A stretch of 64,000 nucleotides of DNA, taken from positions 2,170,001 through 2,234,000 of the forward strand of contig NZ_CP064654.1 of the NCBI RefSeq assembly GCF_015529805.1. The letters are read 5' to 3'. Made by a program: the position numbers and the translations under genes. Origin of the DNA: Qipengyuania soli (GTDB lineage Bacteria; Pseudomonadota; Alphaproteobacteria; Sphingomonadales; Sphingomonadaceae). The notes beneath the pieces were generated by a model. That model saw nothing but the letters and a program-made list of their open reading frames with translations. It ran no database searches and was not told the origin of the DNA. Of this stretch, positions 30,621 through 39,907 are shown piece by piece. Positions within the stretch are counted from its first letter, which is position 1; each line of letters opens with the position of its first letter.

Positions 30621-31660
30621 TGCACCGCCCGGGGGCAAGATTGGCGGGTGTGCTCGCCCTGGCGTTGTCATTGGCGTCGTGCGGACGCGATACGGCTGAC
30701 GAGAATCTCGCCCCTGCGGCTCAAGACGGTGCCGCCCCCATTGTCTTGCGCGAGTCCACCCTGCCCGGATGGCAATCGGTCAGTGCCGAAGTCTCCACCG
30801 TCGACCAGGCGGTTGCGGCGGCACGCATCCCCGGCGTGCTGGTTTCGCTGAACGTCAGGGAAGGCGACTACGTCAAGCGCGGCCAAGTCATCGGCCGGAT
30901 CGTCGACAGCCAGCTCGGTTACCAGAGCGGCGCCTATGGCGCTCAGGCCGCCGCCGCGCAGGCGCAGGCCGCGCAAGCCCAGGCCGAACTGCAACGCACG
31001 CGCTATCTCTACGAGAATGGCGTCTACGCCAAGGCGCGACTCGAACAGGCCCAGGCAGCGAGTTCGGCAGCGCAGGCACAGGTCCGCGCCGCGCGGCAGC
31101 AGCAGGCAGCCGTCAATGCTGTCGCGGGCCAGGGGGCGGTGGTGGCACCTACATCGGGTCGCGTCCTCGTGGCGGACATTCCTGCCGGGTCGGCAGTCGC
31201 ACCGGGGATGCCGATCGCGACGATTACCTCGGGGCCCGTGGTCCTGCGCCTCGAACTGCCCGAAACACTTGCCGACAAGGTTCGCGCCGGAACGAAGGTC
31301 CGCGTGACCACCGAGGATGGCAGCGAGCTGACCGGCACTGTCGCCCGTCTCTACCCTGCAGTTGCCGGAGGGCAGGTTCGCGCCGATGCCGAGGTTTCCG
31401 GTCTCGATGCACGGCTGATCGGACGACGCCTGGCTGCGGACATCGATGCCGGTACCAAGTCCGCCCTCGTCGTGCCCGACAGCTACGTCACCACAAGATA
31501 CGGTATCGACTACGTCACGGTTCGCGCGAAGGACGGCAGCACCGCCATCGTTCCCGTCCAGACAGCCCCTTCCGGCAAGGCCGGCACTCTCGAAATCCTC
31601 TCGGGGGTCACTGCCGGTGATGTGCTGGTCAAGCCTGCACCCGGCGGAGCGGTAGGATGA
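30620..31660 (+). CDS. RND efflux periplasmic adaptor (membrane fusion lipoprotein)
   Basis: This 346-residue adaptor of the HlyD/AcrA group links an inner-membrane RND pump to an outer-membrane channel. It has a lipobox LASC, a biotinyl-lipoyl half (VSLNVREGDYVKRGQVIGRI), a coiled-coil hairpin rich in Ala/Gln (residues about 100-160), the second lipoyl half (GAVVAPTSGRVLVADIPAGS) and a beta-barrel. It overlaps the rhodanese stop upstream and the RND start downstream (ATGAG). Confidence 0.9.
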   Translation: MHRPGARLAGVLALALSLASCGRDTADENLAPAAQDGAAPIVLRESTLPGWQSVSAEVSTVDQAVAAARIPGVLVSLNVREGDYVKRGQVIGRIVDSQLGYQSGAYGAQAAAAQAQAAQAQAELQRTRYLYENGVYAKARLEQAQAASSAAQAQVRAARQQQAAVNAVAGQGAVVAPTSGRVLVADIPAGSAVAPGMPIATITSGPVVLRLELPETLADKVRAGTKVRVTTEDGSELTGTVARLYPAVAGGQVRADAEVSGLDARLIGRRLAADIDAGTKSALVVPDSYVTTRYGIDYVTVRAKDGSTAIVPVQTAPSGKAGTLEILSGVTAGDVLVKPAPGGAVG

Positions 31661-34600
31661 GCCTTGGGATTTCCGGCCGCCTGACACGGGCGACCATCAA
31701 CTCCCCGCTTACCCCGCTGTTGCTGCTCGCAGCGATACTCGTCGGCGTGATCGCCACGATGACGATCGCACGCGAGGAGGAACCCCAGATCAGCGTGCCG
31801 GTGGTCGACATACAGGTGGCTGCACCCGGGCTTTCGGCAGAGGATGTCGCCGAGCTGGTGGCCAAGCCGCTCGAAACGATCGTCAAGTCGATCGATGCGG
31901 TAGAACACGTCTACACGCAGGCCGAAGACAACCGCGCAATGGTCACCGCACGCTTCGAAGTCGGTTCCGATCCCGAAGATGCTGCGACGCGCATCGATGC
32001 CAAGATCAATTCGAACATGGATCGAATCCCGGTCGGCATTCCCCCGCCGCATGTTACCGTGCGCGGGATCAGCGACGTGCCCATTGTCGTGCTGACGCTG
32101 AGCCCGAAGGCCGGAGCCCCCGGGCAGTGGACCGACCAGGCAGTTTACGAGATCGCCGACCGGCTGAAGACCGAGGTCGCGAAGGTCGAGGATGTCGGCC
32201 TCACCTTTCTCGTCGGCGGGCAGCAGCAAGCGATCCGCATCGTGCCCGATCCTGCGAAGCTGGCCGTCCACCAGGTCCCGCTGGGTGCGGTGCTGGAGGC
32301 TGCGGGACAGGCCAACCGCGCCTTTCCTGCGGGGACCGTTCGCGAAGGCGGCACTGCCGCGACCGTGATCGCCGGCCAGAACCTGCGCAGCGCGGACGAG
32401 GTCGCCGACCTTCAGGTGCGCTCGGTCACCGGCGCCCCCGTCTACCTGCGCGACGTGGCGACGGTGAGCGAAGGGCCGACGCAGGACCAGTCGCGCGCAT
32501 GGCGTTGGGCCCGTTCCGGTGGAGGCGAGGATGGCCAGTGGACCATGGCTCCTGCGGTCAGCCTCGCGGTGGCCAAGCGTGCAGGTGCCAATGCGGTCGA
32601 GGTATCCGATGCGGTCGTCGCGCGGGTCGAGGCGCTCGAGGGCTCCCTGATACCCCAGGGCCTGTCGGTCGACGTCACGCGCAATTATGGCCAGACCGCG
32701 AACGAGAAGGCCAACGAACTCCTCTATCATCTCGCACTCGCCACGGTGTCGATCGTGGTCCTCATCGGTTTCTCGATCGGGTGGCGCGAGGCGGGAGTGA
32801 CCGCCATCGTCATCCCCACGACGATCCTGCTGACCATGTTCGCCAGCAAGATCATGGGCTTCACCATCAACCGCGTCAGCCTGTTCGCGCTGATCTTCTC
32901 CATCGGCATCCTCGTCGACGATGCCATCGTGATGATCGAGAACATCGCGCGCCACTGGGCCATGAACGACGGACGCGACCGCAAGACAGCAGCAATCGAG
33001 GCGGTGGCGGAGGTCGGCAATCCGACCATCGTGGCGACGCTGACCGTCGTGGCAGCGCTGTTGCCCATGCTGTTCGTATCCGGCCTGATGGGCCCCTACA
33101 TGGCGCCCATTCCGATCAACGCCAGCGCGGCCATGGTCTTCAGTTTCTTCGTCGCAGTGATCATCGCGCCCTGGCTGATGATCCGCTTTGCGCGGCAGAC
33201 GCTGGCGGACGGTCACGGCCATGACGAGCATGGCGGCAAGCTCGGCGAACTCTATGGCAGGGTGGCCGCGCGAGTGATCGGCGAGCGCCGGACTGCACGC
33301 AACTTCCTGATTGCCGTCGGGGTGGCAACGCTCGTCGCCTGTTCGATGTTCTACTTCAAGGCGGTGACGGTGAAGCTGCTGCCCTTCGACAACAAGTCGG
33401 AGGTCCAGCTGGTCGTCGACATGCCCGAAGGGACCAGCCTCGAAACGACAAGCCGGGTGCTGGAGCAGGCTGCCAGCGCAGCCCGGTCGGTGCCCGAAGT
33501 CGTCTCCATGGAGGCCTATGCCGGCACCTCGGCACCGTTCAATTTCAACGGCCTCGTGCGCCACTATTTCCTGCGCAACCGCCCGTGGATGGGCGACCTC
33601 ATGGTAACCCTGTCGGAAAAGGGCGAACGTTCGCGATCCAGCCACGAGGTCGCGGTCGACCTGCGCGAACGGCTATCGGCGATCACCCTGCCGAAGGGCG
33701 GGTCGATCAAGGTCGTCGAGACGCCGCCCGGCCCGCCTGTCCTTTCAACCCTGCTTGCCGAAATCTACGGACCCGACGAACAGGCCCGGCGCGCGACTGC
33801 GGAGCAGGTCGAGAAGATCTTCCGGCAGGTTCCCTTCATCGTCGACGTCGACAACAGCTTCGGACAGCCCGTCCCGCAGCTGCGGCTCGTGCCGGACCGT
33901 GACAAGCTGGATTACTACGGCCTGTCCCAGCGCCAGGTCTACGATAGCATCAGTGCGCTGCTGGGGACGCAGACTGTCGGCTATGCGACGCAGGGCATGG
34001 GACGCCATCCGCTGCCGATCCAGATCACTCTGGACCAGTCGCAACGCAGCTGGAGCCAGCAATTGGGGGCGACTCCGGTCGCTGCCATGCAAGGTCCGGG
34101 CGGCGGCAGGCTGATCCGGCTCGACCAGGTGGTGAAGGTCGAGAACACTGTCGGCGGTCAGTCGATCTTTCGCCGGGACGGTCGCGGCGCGACGATGGTG
34201 ACCGCCGAACTGGCAGGGCGCTACGAAGCCCCCATCTACGGTATGCTCGAAGTCAATCGCGCCATCGACGACTTCGACTGGAAGGCTGCCGGCCTAGCCA
34301 AGCCCGATGTCCGGCTGAACGGCCAGCCATCCGATGAAGAGCACACCACGGTCCTGTGGGACGGCGAATGGGAGATCACCTGGGTGACCTTCCGCGACAT
34401 GGGTGCCGCCTTCATGGTCGCGCTCCTCGGCATCTACGTGCTGGTCGTCGGCCAGTTCGGTAACTTCAAGATCCCGCTCGTCATTCTGACCCCGATCCCG
34501 CTGACACTCGTCGGCATCGTGCTGGGCCACATGCTGTTCGGGGCGCCGTTCACCGCAACGAGCATGATCGGCTTCATCGCGCTTGCCGGCATCATCGTGC

Positions 34601-34917
34601 GCAATTCGATCCTGCTGGTCGATTTCATCCGCCATGCCCGTAGCGAGGAGAAGAGCCTGCGCGATACGCTGCTGGAAGCGGGCATGATCCGCTTCAAGCC
34701 GATCGTCCTGACAGCGGCGGCTGCCATGATCGGCGCTGCCGTGATCCTCACCGACCCGATCTTTCAGGGCCTCGCCATATCGTTGCTGTTCGGGTTGGCC
34801 AGTTCGACCCTGCTGACCGTGCTGGTCATTCCGGCAATCTACGTGGTGTTGCGCGATGACGGCAAACCGATGACACTGGTGCGGCATGAACCCGATGAGG
34901 AGGCACCTGCGACATGA
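31657..34917 (+). CDS. RND family efflux transporter permease
   Basis: This is a proton-driven inner-membrane pump of 1086 residues, the usual RND length. It has twelve expected helices, two large periplasmic loops, and the proton-relay segment GILVDDAIVMIENIARH. The C-terminal half contains the repeat GIIVRNSILLVDFIRHARSEE. The cargo is unknown. Placement between rhodanese and trxC, opposite sqr-tolC, suggests export of a sulfur species or of a toxic product of sulfide oxidation (inference). It is linked by four-base overlaps to both neighbours. Confidence 0.92.
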   Translation: MSLGISGRLTRATINSPLTPLLLLAAILVGVIATMTIAREEEPQISVPVVDIQVAAPGLSAEDVAELVAKPLETIVKSIDAVEHVYTQAEDNRAMVTARFEVGSDPEDAATRIDAKINSNMDRIPVGIPPPHVTVRGISDVPIVVLTLSPKAGAPGQWTDQAVYEIADRLKTEVAKVEDVGLTFLVGGQQQAIRIVPDPAKLAVHQVPLGAVLEAAGQANRAFPAGTVREGGTAATVIAGQNLRSADEVADLQVRSVTGAPVYLRDVATVSEGPTQDQSRAWRWARSGGGEDGQWTMAPAVSLAVAKRAGANAVEVSDAVVARVEALEGSLIPQGLSVDVTRNYGQTANEKANELLYHLALATVSIVVLIGFSIGWREAGVTAIVIPTTILLTMFASKIMGFTINRVSLFALIFSIGILVDDAIVMIENIARHWAMNDGRDRKTAAIEAVAEVGNPTIVATLTVVAALLPMLFVSGLMGPYMAPIPINASAAMVFSFFVAVIIAPWLMIRFARQTLADGHGHDEHGGKLGELYGRVAARVIGERRTARNFLIAVGVATLVACSMFYFKAVTVKLLPFDNKSEVQLVVDMPEGTSLETTSRVLEQAASAARSVPEVVSMEAYAGTSAPFNFNGLVRHYFLRNRPWMGDLMVTLSEKGERSRSSHEVAVDLRERLSAITLPKGGSIKVVETPPGPPVLSTLLAEIYGPDEQARRATAEQVEKIFRQVPFIVDVDNSFGQPVPQLRLVPDRDKLDYYGLSQRQVYDSISALLGTQTVGYATQGMGRHPLPIQITLDQSQRSWSQQLGATPVAAMQGPGGGRLIRLDQVVKVENTVGGQSIFRRDGRGATMVTAELAGRYEAPIYGMLEVNRAIDDFDWKAAGLAKPDVRLNGQPSDEEHTTVLWDGEWEITWVTFRDMGAAFMVALLGIYVLVVGQFGNFKIPLVILTPIPLTLVGIVLGHMLFGAPFTATSMIGFIALAGIIVRNSILLVDFIRHARSEEKSLRDTLLEAGMIRFKPIVLTAAAAMIGAAVILTDPIFQGLAISLLFGLASSTLLTVLVIPAIYVVLRDDGKPMTLVRHEPDEEAPAT

Positions 34918-35351
34918 GCAACGACATCGCCGTCTGCGCCCATTGCGGCGGATTGAACCGTGTCCCGGCTGAAAGACTGGGTGACAATCCCAAATGCGGG
35001 AAGTGCGGCAAGGCTGTCTTCACGGGCAAGCCCGTGGACGCCGATGCCACCATGTTCGACCGCTTCGTGACCAAGGGCAGCCAGCCGGTCCTGGTCGACT
35101 TCTGGGCCAGCTGGTGCGGTCCCTGCCGGATGATGGCCCCGGCCTTCGCAAGCGCGGCTGCCAAGCTCGAACCGCAGATCCGCCTGCTCAAGGTGGACAC
35201 CGAGGCACAACAGGCCATCGCCGGGCGCTACCAGATCCAGTCGATCCCCACGCTGATGCTGTTCAGGGGCGGTCGCGAAGTGGCCCGGCAGGCAGGTGCA
35301 ATGCCGGAACAGGCGATAATCGGCTGGGCCCGCCAGGCCTCCGGTCTCTAA
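34914..35351 (+). CDS. trxC: Thioredoxin 2 (zinc-ribbon thioredoxin)
   Basis: This 145-residue TrxC-type thioredoxin has an N-terminal zinc ribbon with Cys8, Cys11, Cys28 and Cys31. A thioredoxin fold follows with the active site WCGPC (Cys68 and Cys71) and the cis-proline in IQSIPTLMLF. It reduces disulfides and could release sulfur from protein persulfides. The start overlaps the RND stop by four bases. Its stop overlaps the stop of the opposing arsR gene by three bases, so the two operons converge. Confidence 0.94.
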   Translation: MSNDIAVCAHCGGLNRVPAERLGDNPKCGKCGKAVFTGKPVDADATMFDRFVTKGSQPVLVDFWASWCGPCRMMAPAFASAAAKLEPQIRLLKVDTEAQQAIAGRYQIQSIPTLMLFRGGREVARQAGAMPEQAIIGWARQASGL

Positions 35352-35707
35352 CGGAAGACCCGCGCGAAAGTGGCCGCGCCACCGCCGCTGTGAATGCGCG
35401 AGGTGTGGCGGTCGATCCTGCGCTCCGTCGCCGTCCCCGCCAGCGCATCGAGCATCTCGCTCGCCCCGAGCAGTCGCTCGCTGTCGACCTGGTAGAATAT
35501 CTGCTTGCCGTGGCGGCGCGTGATGACGAGGTCGGCCTTGCGCAGGATAGCCAGCTGTTGCGACAGGCCGGGCTGGGCAATGCCGGTGATATCCTCGATC
35601 TCGCTGACGGCGTGCTCGTCCTTGATCGCACAAAGGATCTGCAGCCGCACTGGATGCGCGATGGCGCGGAGCAGTTCCGCCGAACCTTCGAAGTCGCGGT
35701 CTTCCAT
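35348..35707 (-). CDS. ArsR/SmtB family transcriptional regulator (BigR/SqrR-like, one cysteine)
   Basis: This is a winged-helix repressor of 119 residues. LLRAIAHPVRLQILCAIKD and the recognition helix GIAQPGLSQQLAILRKADLV are typical, followed by the wing TRRHGKQIFYQVD. Sulfide/persulfide sensors of this family use two cysteines. Here only Cys26, in the first position, is present; the C-terminal helix has none. The C-terminal extension TATERRIDRHTSRIHSGGGAATFARVFR is also unusual. It lies five bases behind the peroxiredoxin gene. The ligand and targets are open. Confidence 0.85.
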   Translation of the reverse strand: MEDRDFEGSAELLRAIAHPVRLQILCAIKDEHAVSEIEDITGIAQPGLSQQLAILRKADLVITRRHGKQIFYQVDSERLLGASEMLDALAGTATERRIDRHTSRIHSGGGAATFARVFR

Positions 35708-35712
35708 CGTAC

Positions 35713-36351
35713 CTACTCCCGGTCCTGCGTCTTGTTGAAGAACCAGCCCGACGCGTCTTTCGGTTTCAACACATCGCTCACCGTCTCGCGCGGGGTCACC
35801 AGCAGCTCGTCCCCAGGCTGCCAATCGGCAGGGGCGAGCACGTCCCCGCCATCGACACGCTGGAGCGCAATGAGAAGCCGGAGCATCTCGGGCACGGAAC
35901 GTCCGACCGTCGGCGGATAGCAGGTTGTCGCGCGAAGGACGCCCTTGGGATCGATGAAGAAGGTCGATCGTACCGTCCCGGCGTCGAGCGCATCGGCGGA
36001 GATCATGCCGTATGCGCCGGCAATCTCCATCGTGGGGTCCTCGATGATCGGGAAATCGACTTCGAGCCCGGTCATATCGCGGATCATGCGTACCCAGGCG
36101 AGGTGCGAATAGAGACTGTCGATCGACAGCCCGATCAAGGCGCAGTCCCTTTCCCTGAACTGGGCGGACGCGCGCGCAATGGCGATGAATTCGCTCGTAC
36201 AGACAGGCGTAAAGTCGGCCGGGTGGGAGAACAGGATTACCCATTTCCCCCGATAGGTCGAAAGGTCGATCGGTCCCTGGGTGCTGCGCGCAGCGAAGAG
36301 AGGGACGGTTTCGCCGATGCGCAGCGGATGTTCGGTTATCGGGTCAATCAC
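35713..36351 (-). CDS. Peroxiredoxin, Prx6/1-Cys type
   Basis: This 212-residue AhpC/TSA family peroxidase has the catalytic cysteine in FTPVCTSEF (Cys51), with the upstream FSHPADFTP loop, and a C-terminal extension with GDELLVTPRETV typical of the Prx6 group. A second Cys occurs in RATTCYPP. It starts with GTG after GGAG. It would remove peroxide, or possibly hydropersulfides, during sulfide oxidation. It forms a two-gene unit with the following arsR. Confidence 0.9.
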   Translation of the reverse strand: MIDPITEHPLRIGETVPLFAARSTQGPIDLSTYRGKWVILFSHPADFTPVCTSEFIAIARASAQFRERDCALIGLSIDSLYSHLAWVRMIRDMTGLEVDFPIIEDPTMEIAGAYGMISADALDAGTVRSTFFIDPKGVLRATTCYPPTVGRSVPEMLRLLIALQRVDGGDVLAPADWQPGDELLVTPRETVSDVLKPKDASGWFFNKTQDRE

Positions 36352-36402
36352 AAGCTCTCCACGTGTCCCGCATGGTCGCCGGCGACGCCATGCGAATAAG
36401 GC

Positions 36403-36432
36403 GTTCCATATACACGATTAGCGATATTGTGG
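36403..36432 (-). promoter_or_regulatory. Candidate promoter/operator of the peroxiredoxin-arsR unit
   Basis: This AT-rich island lies about 55-80 bases upstream of the GTG in otherwise GC-rich DNA. It holds TACACGAT (36411-36418), ATTAG (36417-36421) and ATATTG, elements also found before the sqr/rhodanese genes and other sulfur genes. The symmetry is imperfect, so this is a weak call. Confidence 0.35.
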
Positions 36433-36489
36433 AAATGATTGCGAAGCTGGAGCGGCATTTTTCAGCCCGTCGCTCGAAACGGAATTCGT

Positions 36490-37098
36490 TCAGGATTGGT
36501 CGAACATTTTTCCCGCGATAGCAAGGTCTTCCGCAGAATTGATGTTGAAGAACGGATCGATTTCGTCGCCGGTCGGCCATTCAACCCGAACGCAGCCCAC
36601 AGTTTCGGCAAGTCGCATGAGAGAGTGGTTCTTGCCAGCTTTCACCGACTCAACGCCCGCTTGCGCTTCCGCCACCTGCCACAAGGAGCACGTCGGATGG
36701 TCGCGCCCGTTGCTGTGCGCCAATGCGCAGGCCGCACTGGCGTCAGTGTCCAGCCTCTCGCGGAGCCGGTCGCAAAGGTCATGCGGCAGAAATGGAGCAT
36801 CAACGGGGATCACGAGAAGAGTCTCGGCCCCCGACTGCGCAGCGCCAAGGAGTCCTGCCGCGAGACCCGCCAGCGGGCCTCCCATTCCCCCGGCATCCTC
36901 GACAAATACCGCGTCGTCGTGATCACCGCCGTCATGCCGCGTACCGGCCACGATTGTCCGTCCGTCACTCCAGCGCCGCGCCATGCGCAACGCGTGATCG
37001 AGCAATGTCTGGCCAGCGAGCTTGCGCAGCGGCTTGCCGCCCCCGATGCGGCGGCCATCGCCTCCTGCGAGGACCAGAACCATCGGTCCTCGGCTCAT
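36490..37098 (-). CDS. mobA: Molybdenum cofactor guanylyltransferase MobA
   Basis: It attaches GMP to molybdopterin to make the bis-MGD cofactor used by DMSO-reductase-family enzymes. The 202-residue protein has the nucleotide-binding start VLVLAGGDGRRIGGGKPLRKLAG, then IPVDAPFLP and FFNINSAEDL. It overlaps the mrp stop by four bases and is the last gene of soeABC-mrp-mobA. That suggests co-production with the molybdoenzyme SoeA, which needs bis-MGD. Confidence 0.93.
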   Translation of the reverse strand: MSRGPMVLVLAGGDGRRIGGGKPLRKLAGQTLLDHALRMARRWSDGRTIVAGTRHDGGDHDDAVFVEDAGGMGGPLAGLAAGLLGAAQSGAETLLVIPVDAPFLPHDLCDRLRERLDTDASAACALAHSNGRDHPTCSLWQVAEAQAGVESVKAGKNHSLMRLAETVGCVRVEWPTGDEIDPFFNINSAEDLAIAGKMFDQS

Positions 37099-38201
37099 TG
37101 GTCGGCCGGTGCTACAGCGAGGTCGATCATGATCCTGTCGGCCATAGCCAGATAGGCTTGTGCGATGGCGCTATCCGGGGCCGCAATCACGATCGGGAGC
37201 CCTTGCTCGCCCTGGCGCATGATCGCCGGGTCCAGCGGGACCTGACCGAGGATGGCGATGCCCTTTTCCTTCGCGGCGGCAATCGCCCCGCCGTGGCCGA
37301 AGATATCATGCGTGCTGCCGCAATCGGGGCAGGTGAACTGGCTCATGTTCTCGACCATGCCGAGCACGCGAATGCCGATCTGGTCGAACATATCATAGGC
37401 CTTGCGGGCATCGATCAGGGCGATGTCCTGCGGCGTCGAGACCAGCACCGCGCCGTCGACAGGGACGGTCTGGACAAGGCTGAGTTGCGCATCGCCCGTC
37501 CCCGGCGGCAGGTCGACCACGAGCACGTCGACACCGCCGTCCTCGTCCCACGCCACACCGCCGAGCAATTGCTGGATCGCGCCGATGACCATCGGCCCGC
37601 GCCAGATCGTCGCGCGATCCTCGGGCACAAGGTGGCCCATCGAAATTGCCTTGATGCCATGGCTGACCACCGGCCTGATACGGTCATCCGGAGTGAAGTC
37701 GGGCCTCCCGCCAGCACCGAGCATCTTCGGAATGCTGGGTCCGTAGATGTCCGCATCGAGGACCGCGACCTTGAGCCCGCGCTGTTTCAGCGCCAACGCC
37801 AGATTGACCGATGTGGTCGACTTGCCGACCCCGCCCTTGCCGCTCGCGACGGCGACGATCTTCCTGACACCATTGAGGGGTTGTGGCGCCGGCGGTTTGG
37901 GCGGCGGCACGGCCCCGCGCGGCATCGATGGCTCTCGCGCAGGTTCGGCACGGTGCGCAGTCAGCGCAATACGCACCGACTTCACGCCGGAGAGCTTGGC
38001 GACGGCGCCTTCGCACTCCTTGCCGACAGCCTCCATCGCGTCGAGCGTCCGGGGATCGATGGCAAGGATGACAGTGACATCGCCGTCCTTGATCGCCACG
38101 CTTTCGACGATCCCGGAGGAGACCACGTCCCCGCCTGTGACCGGGTTCATGATCGTGCCCAGCGCATCGCGCACACGCTTCTCGGTCAGCGGTCGCAGCA
38201 T
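37095..38201 (-). CDS. mrp: Mrp/ApbC family iron-sulfur cluster carrier ATPase
   Basis: This P-loop ATPase of the Mrp/NBP35 family carries and delivers Fe-S clusters. An N-terminal DUF59-like domain (VRDALGTIMNPVTGGDVVSSG) is followed by SGKGGVGKSTTSVNLA and the cluster-binding CxxC in FTCPDCGS. The start is set at the ATG at 38201, one base after the soeC stop; an ATG at 38222 would overlap soeC. Its place in the soe operon fits maturation of the five expected clusters of SoeAB. Confidence 0.9.
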   Translation of the reverse strand: MLRPLTEKRVRDALGTIMNPVTGGDVVSSGIVESVAIKDGDVTVILAIDPRTLDAMEAVGKECEGAVAKLSGVKSVRIALTAHRAEPAREPSMPRGAVPPPKPPAPQPLNGVRKIVAVASGKGGVGKSTTSVNLALALKQRGLKVAVLDADIYGPSIPKMLGAGGRPDFTPDDRIRPVVSHGIKAISMGHLVPEDRATIWRGPMVIGAIQQLLGGVAWDEDGGVDVLVVDLPPGTGDAQLSLVQTVPVDGAVLVSTPQDIALIDARKAYDMFDQIGIRVLGMVENMSQFTCPDCGSTHDIFGHGGAIAAAKEKGIAILGQVPLDPAIMRQGEQGLPIVIAAPDSAIAQAYLAMADRIMIDLAVAPADQ

Positions 38202-38202
38202 G

Positions 38203-39159
38203 TCAGACAGCCTGCTCGCCATAGAACAGCGTCACGACATGCTTGGCTTCCGCGAAGAACAGCCAGCGCTCGGCGGTCAGGCCGATCTGGCAAGTAACGG
38301 CGGCCAGCAGGGCCAGAAGGATCGCCAGCGGACCATCGGGAAAGACGATGCCCGTTGCAACGCACAGGATCGGAACGACGAAGCCGAGCACTAGCGCGAT
38401 GCGGCGCAGCTTGTCGGCGTGCTTGCGCGCGACGCGAAAACCCATTTCGCGCAGCAGGTAGTTCTCGGCATCGTGCGGGCTGGCGGTCATCTCGACCTTG
38501 CCGAGATGGCCGAGGCCGGTGGCCGTACCCGAAGTGCTGACGGGTCCGGCGCTGCCGATGTGCTGCCAGTAGAGCAGCTTGACTGCGAGCCCGGCGAACA
38601 GGGCTGCCAAGGCGATCACCCGCATCGCCTCCGCAGCTTCGGCAAATCCGAACAGCTTGAGCAGGAGCGCAAGGATCACCGCGCCGGTCGTGGGGCCGAG
38701 GACGAGGTAGGCGGCGATCGTCCAGCCGTTGTGCCAAGCGGGGATGGTCCGCAGCGAGGCGTAGATCATCGAGGTGCAACAGACCGTCGCGAGGCTCATC
38801 AGCGCGCCGAGCAGGCCCAGCACCATCGAGGTCGAGGCAGGAGTTAGACCGAAGACCCAGGTCAGCGCGAACAGGCCCATCGGTACGAAGGCGAGGATCG
38901 CCGCCACGCCTTCCCTCGACAGCCAGCTGGAACGCCATTGCGAGAGCGCCCGCCATGCCCGCTCGGGATGGCCGAGATGGAAGGTCGAGGACAGCAGGCC
39001 CGCGGTGATGAGGCCGAGCGCGAGACCGAAGGCGACCAGCCCGAAGACGAGGTCGCCCGGCAACAGGCCCAGCGCGGCCAGCACGGCCAGCCAGACCATC
39101 ATGCCGTAACCCGCGCCGCTCGCGGTGGTGAAGAAGATGACGGATTTGGCGGGGTGCAT
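38203..39159 (-). CDS. soeC: SoeC, DmsC-like membrane anchor of sulfite:quinone oxidoreductase
   Basis: This 318-residue polytopic protein of the DmsC/NrfD-like anchor group has about eight hydrophobic helices. It carries the conserved STFHLGHPERAWRALSQWRSSWLSRE segment and a long tail with LLREMGFRVARKHADKLR. It would hold SoeAB to the inner face of the membrane and pass electrons to quinone. It follows soeB with a one-base gap on the same strand. Confidence 0.88.
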   Translation of the reverse strand: MHPAKSVIFFTTASGAGYGMMVWLAVLAALGLLPGDLVFGLVAFGLALGLITAGLLSSTFHLGHPERAWRALSQWRSSWLSREGVAAILAFVPMGLFALTWVFGLTPASTSMVLGLLGALMSLATVCCTSMIYASLRTIPAWHNGWTIAAYLVLGPTTGAVILALLLKLFGFAEAAEAMRVIALAALFAGLAVKLLYWQHIGSAGPVSTSGTATGLGHLGKVEMTASPHDAENYLLREMGFRVARKHADKLRRIALVLGFVVPILCVATGIVFPDGPLAILLALLAAVTCQIGLTAERWLFFAEAKHVVTLFYGEQAV

Positions 39160-39160
39160 C

Positions 39161-39907
39161 CTATGAAAGTATCCTGTCGACCCAGCGCGCGATCAGGCCG
39201 GCGCCATCGGTGCTATCGTCCTTGTGATCGAGCATTCGCGGCGCTTTCTCGTCGTCGCCGCGCTGGCGTGGGCGGGGTGGCAAATACTTGTTGACCGGCT
39301 TCGTCGCCTGCTCCGGCATGAGGTCATAGCCGCCGCGCGCAGCGACCAGTTTCGAGACTTCGCTCTCCGGATCGCCGAGGTCGCCGAAGCTGCGTGCGCC
39401 TGCGGGGCAGGTCGAGACGCAGGCCGGGACGCGGCTCTCGGCGGGCAGGTTCTCGTTGTAGATCTTGTCGACGCAGAGCGTGCATTTCTTCATCACGCCT
39501 TCGTGCTCGTCGTATTCGCGCGCGCCATATGGACAAGCCCAGCTGCACAGCTTGCAGCCGATGCAGATATCCTCGTTGACCAGCACGATGCCGTCCTCGG
39601 TACGCTTGTAGCTGGCGCCGGTCGGGCAGACGGTGACGCAGGGCGCGTCCTCGCAATGAAGGCAGCTGCGCGGGAAATGGACGGTTTGCCCGCGCCCTGC
39701 ATCGTCGGTCGTTTCGTAGGTATGGATGCGGTTGAACCATACGCCGTCGGGCTTCTTGCCGTAGGGATCGTAGTCGGTCAGCGGCGCGCTCTTCGCGCCC
39801 GCATTCCACTCCTTGCAGTTCACCGCGCAGGCATGGCAGCCGACACAGATGTCGAGGTCGATGACGAGGCCGAGCTTCTTCGCGGTGCTGTCGGGAAGCG
39901 AGGTCAT
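39161..39907 (-). CDS. soeB: SoeB, four-cluster ferredoxin subunit of sulfite:quinone oxidoreductase
   Basis: This 248-residue electron-transfer subunit has four cysteine groups. The first is Cys21-x2-Cys24-x2-Cys27-x3-Cys31, followed by CLHCEDAPCVTVCP, CIGCKLCSWACPYG, and CTLCVDK with CVSTCP. It would carry electrons from SoeA to SoeC. There is no signal peptide, in line with a cytoplasmic complex. Its start overlaps the soeA stop. Confidence 0.92.
   Translation of the reverse strand: MTSLPDSTAKKLGLVIDLDICVGCHACAVNCKEWNAGAKSAPLTDYDPYGKKPDGVWFNRIHTYETTDDAGRGQTVHFPRSCLHCEDAPCVTVCPTGASYKRTEDGIVLVNEDICIGCKLCSWACPYGAREYDEHEGVMKKCTLCVDKIYNENLPAESRVPACVSTCPAGARSFGDLGDPESEVSKLVAARGGYDLMPEQATKPVNKYLPPRPRQRGDDEKAPRMLDHKDDSTDGAGLIARWVDRILS

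Noticed and set aside
31510..33645. 711-codon open frame antisense to the RND gene
   Set aside because: Its low-complexity His/Arg/Asp-rich product is a typical shadow of a high-GC gene.
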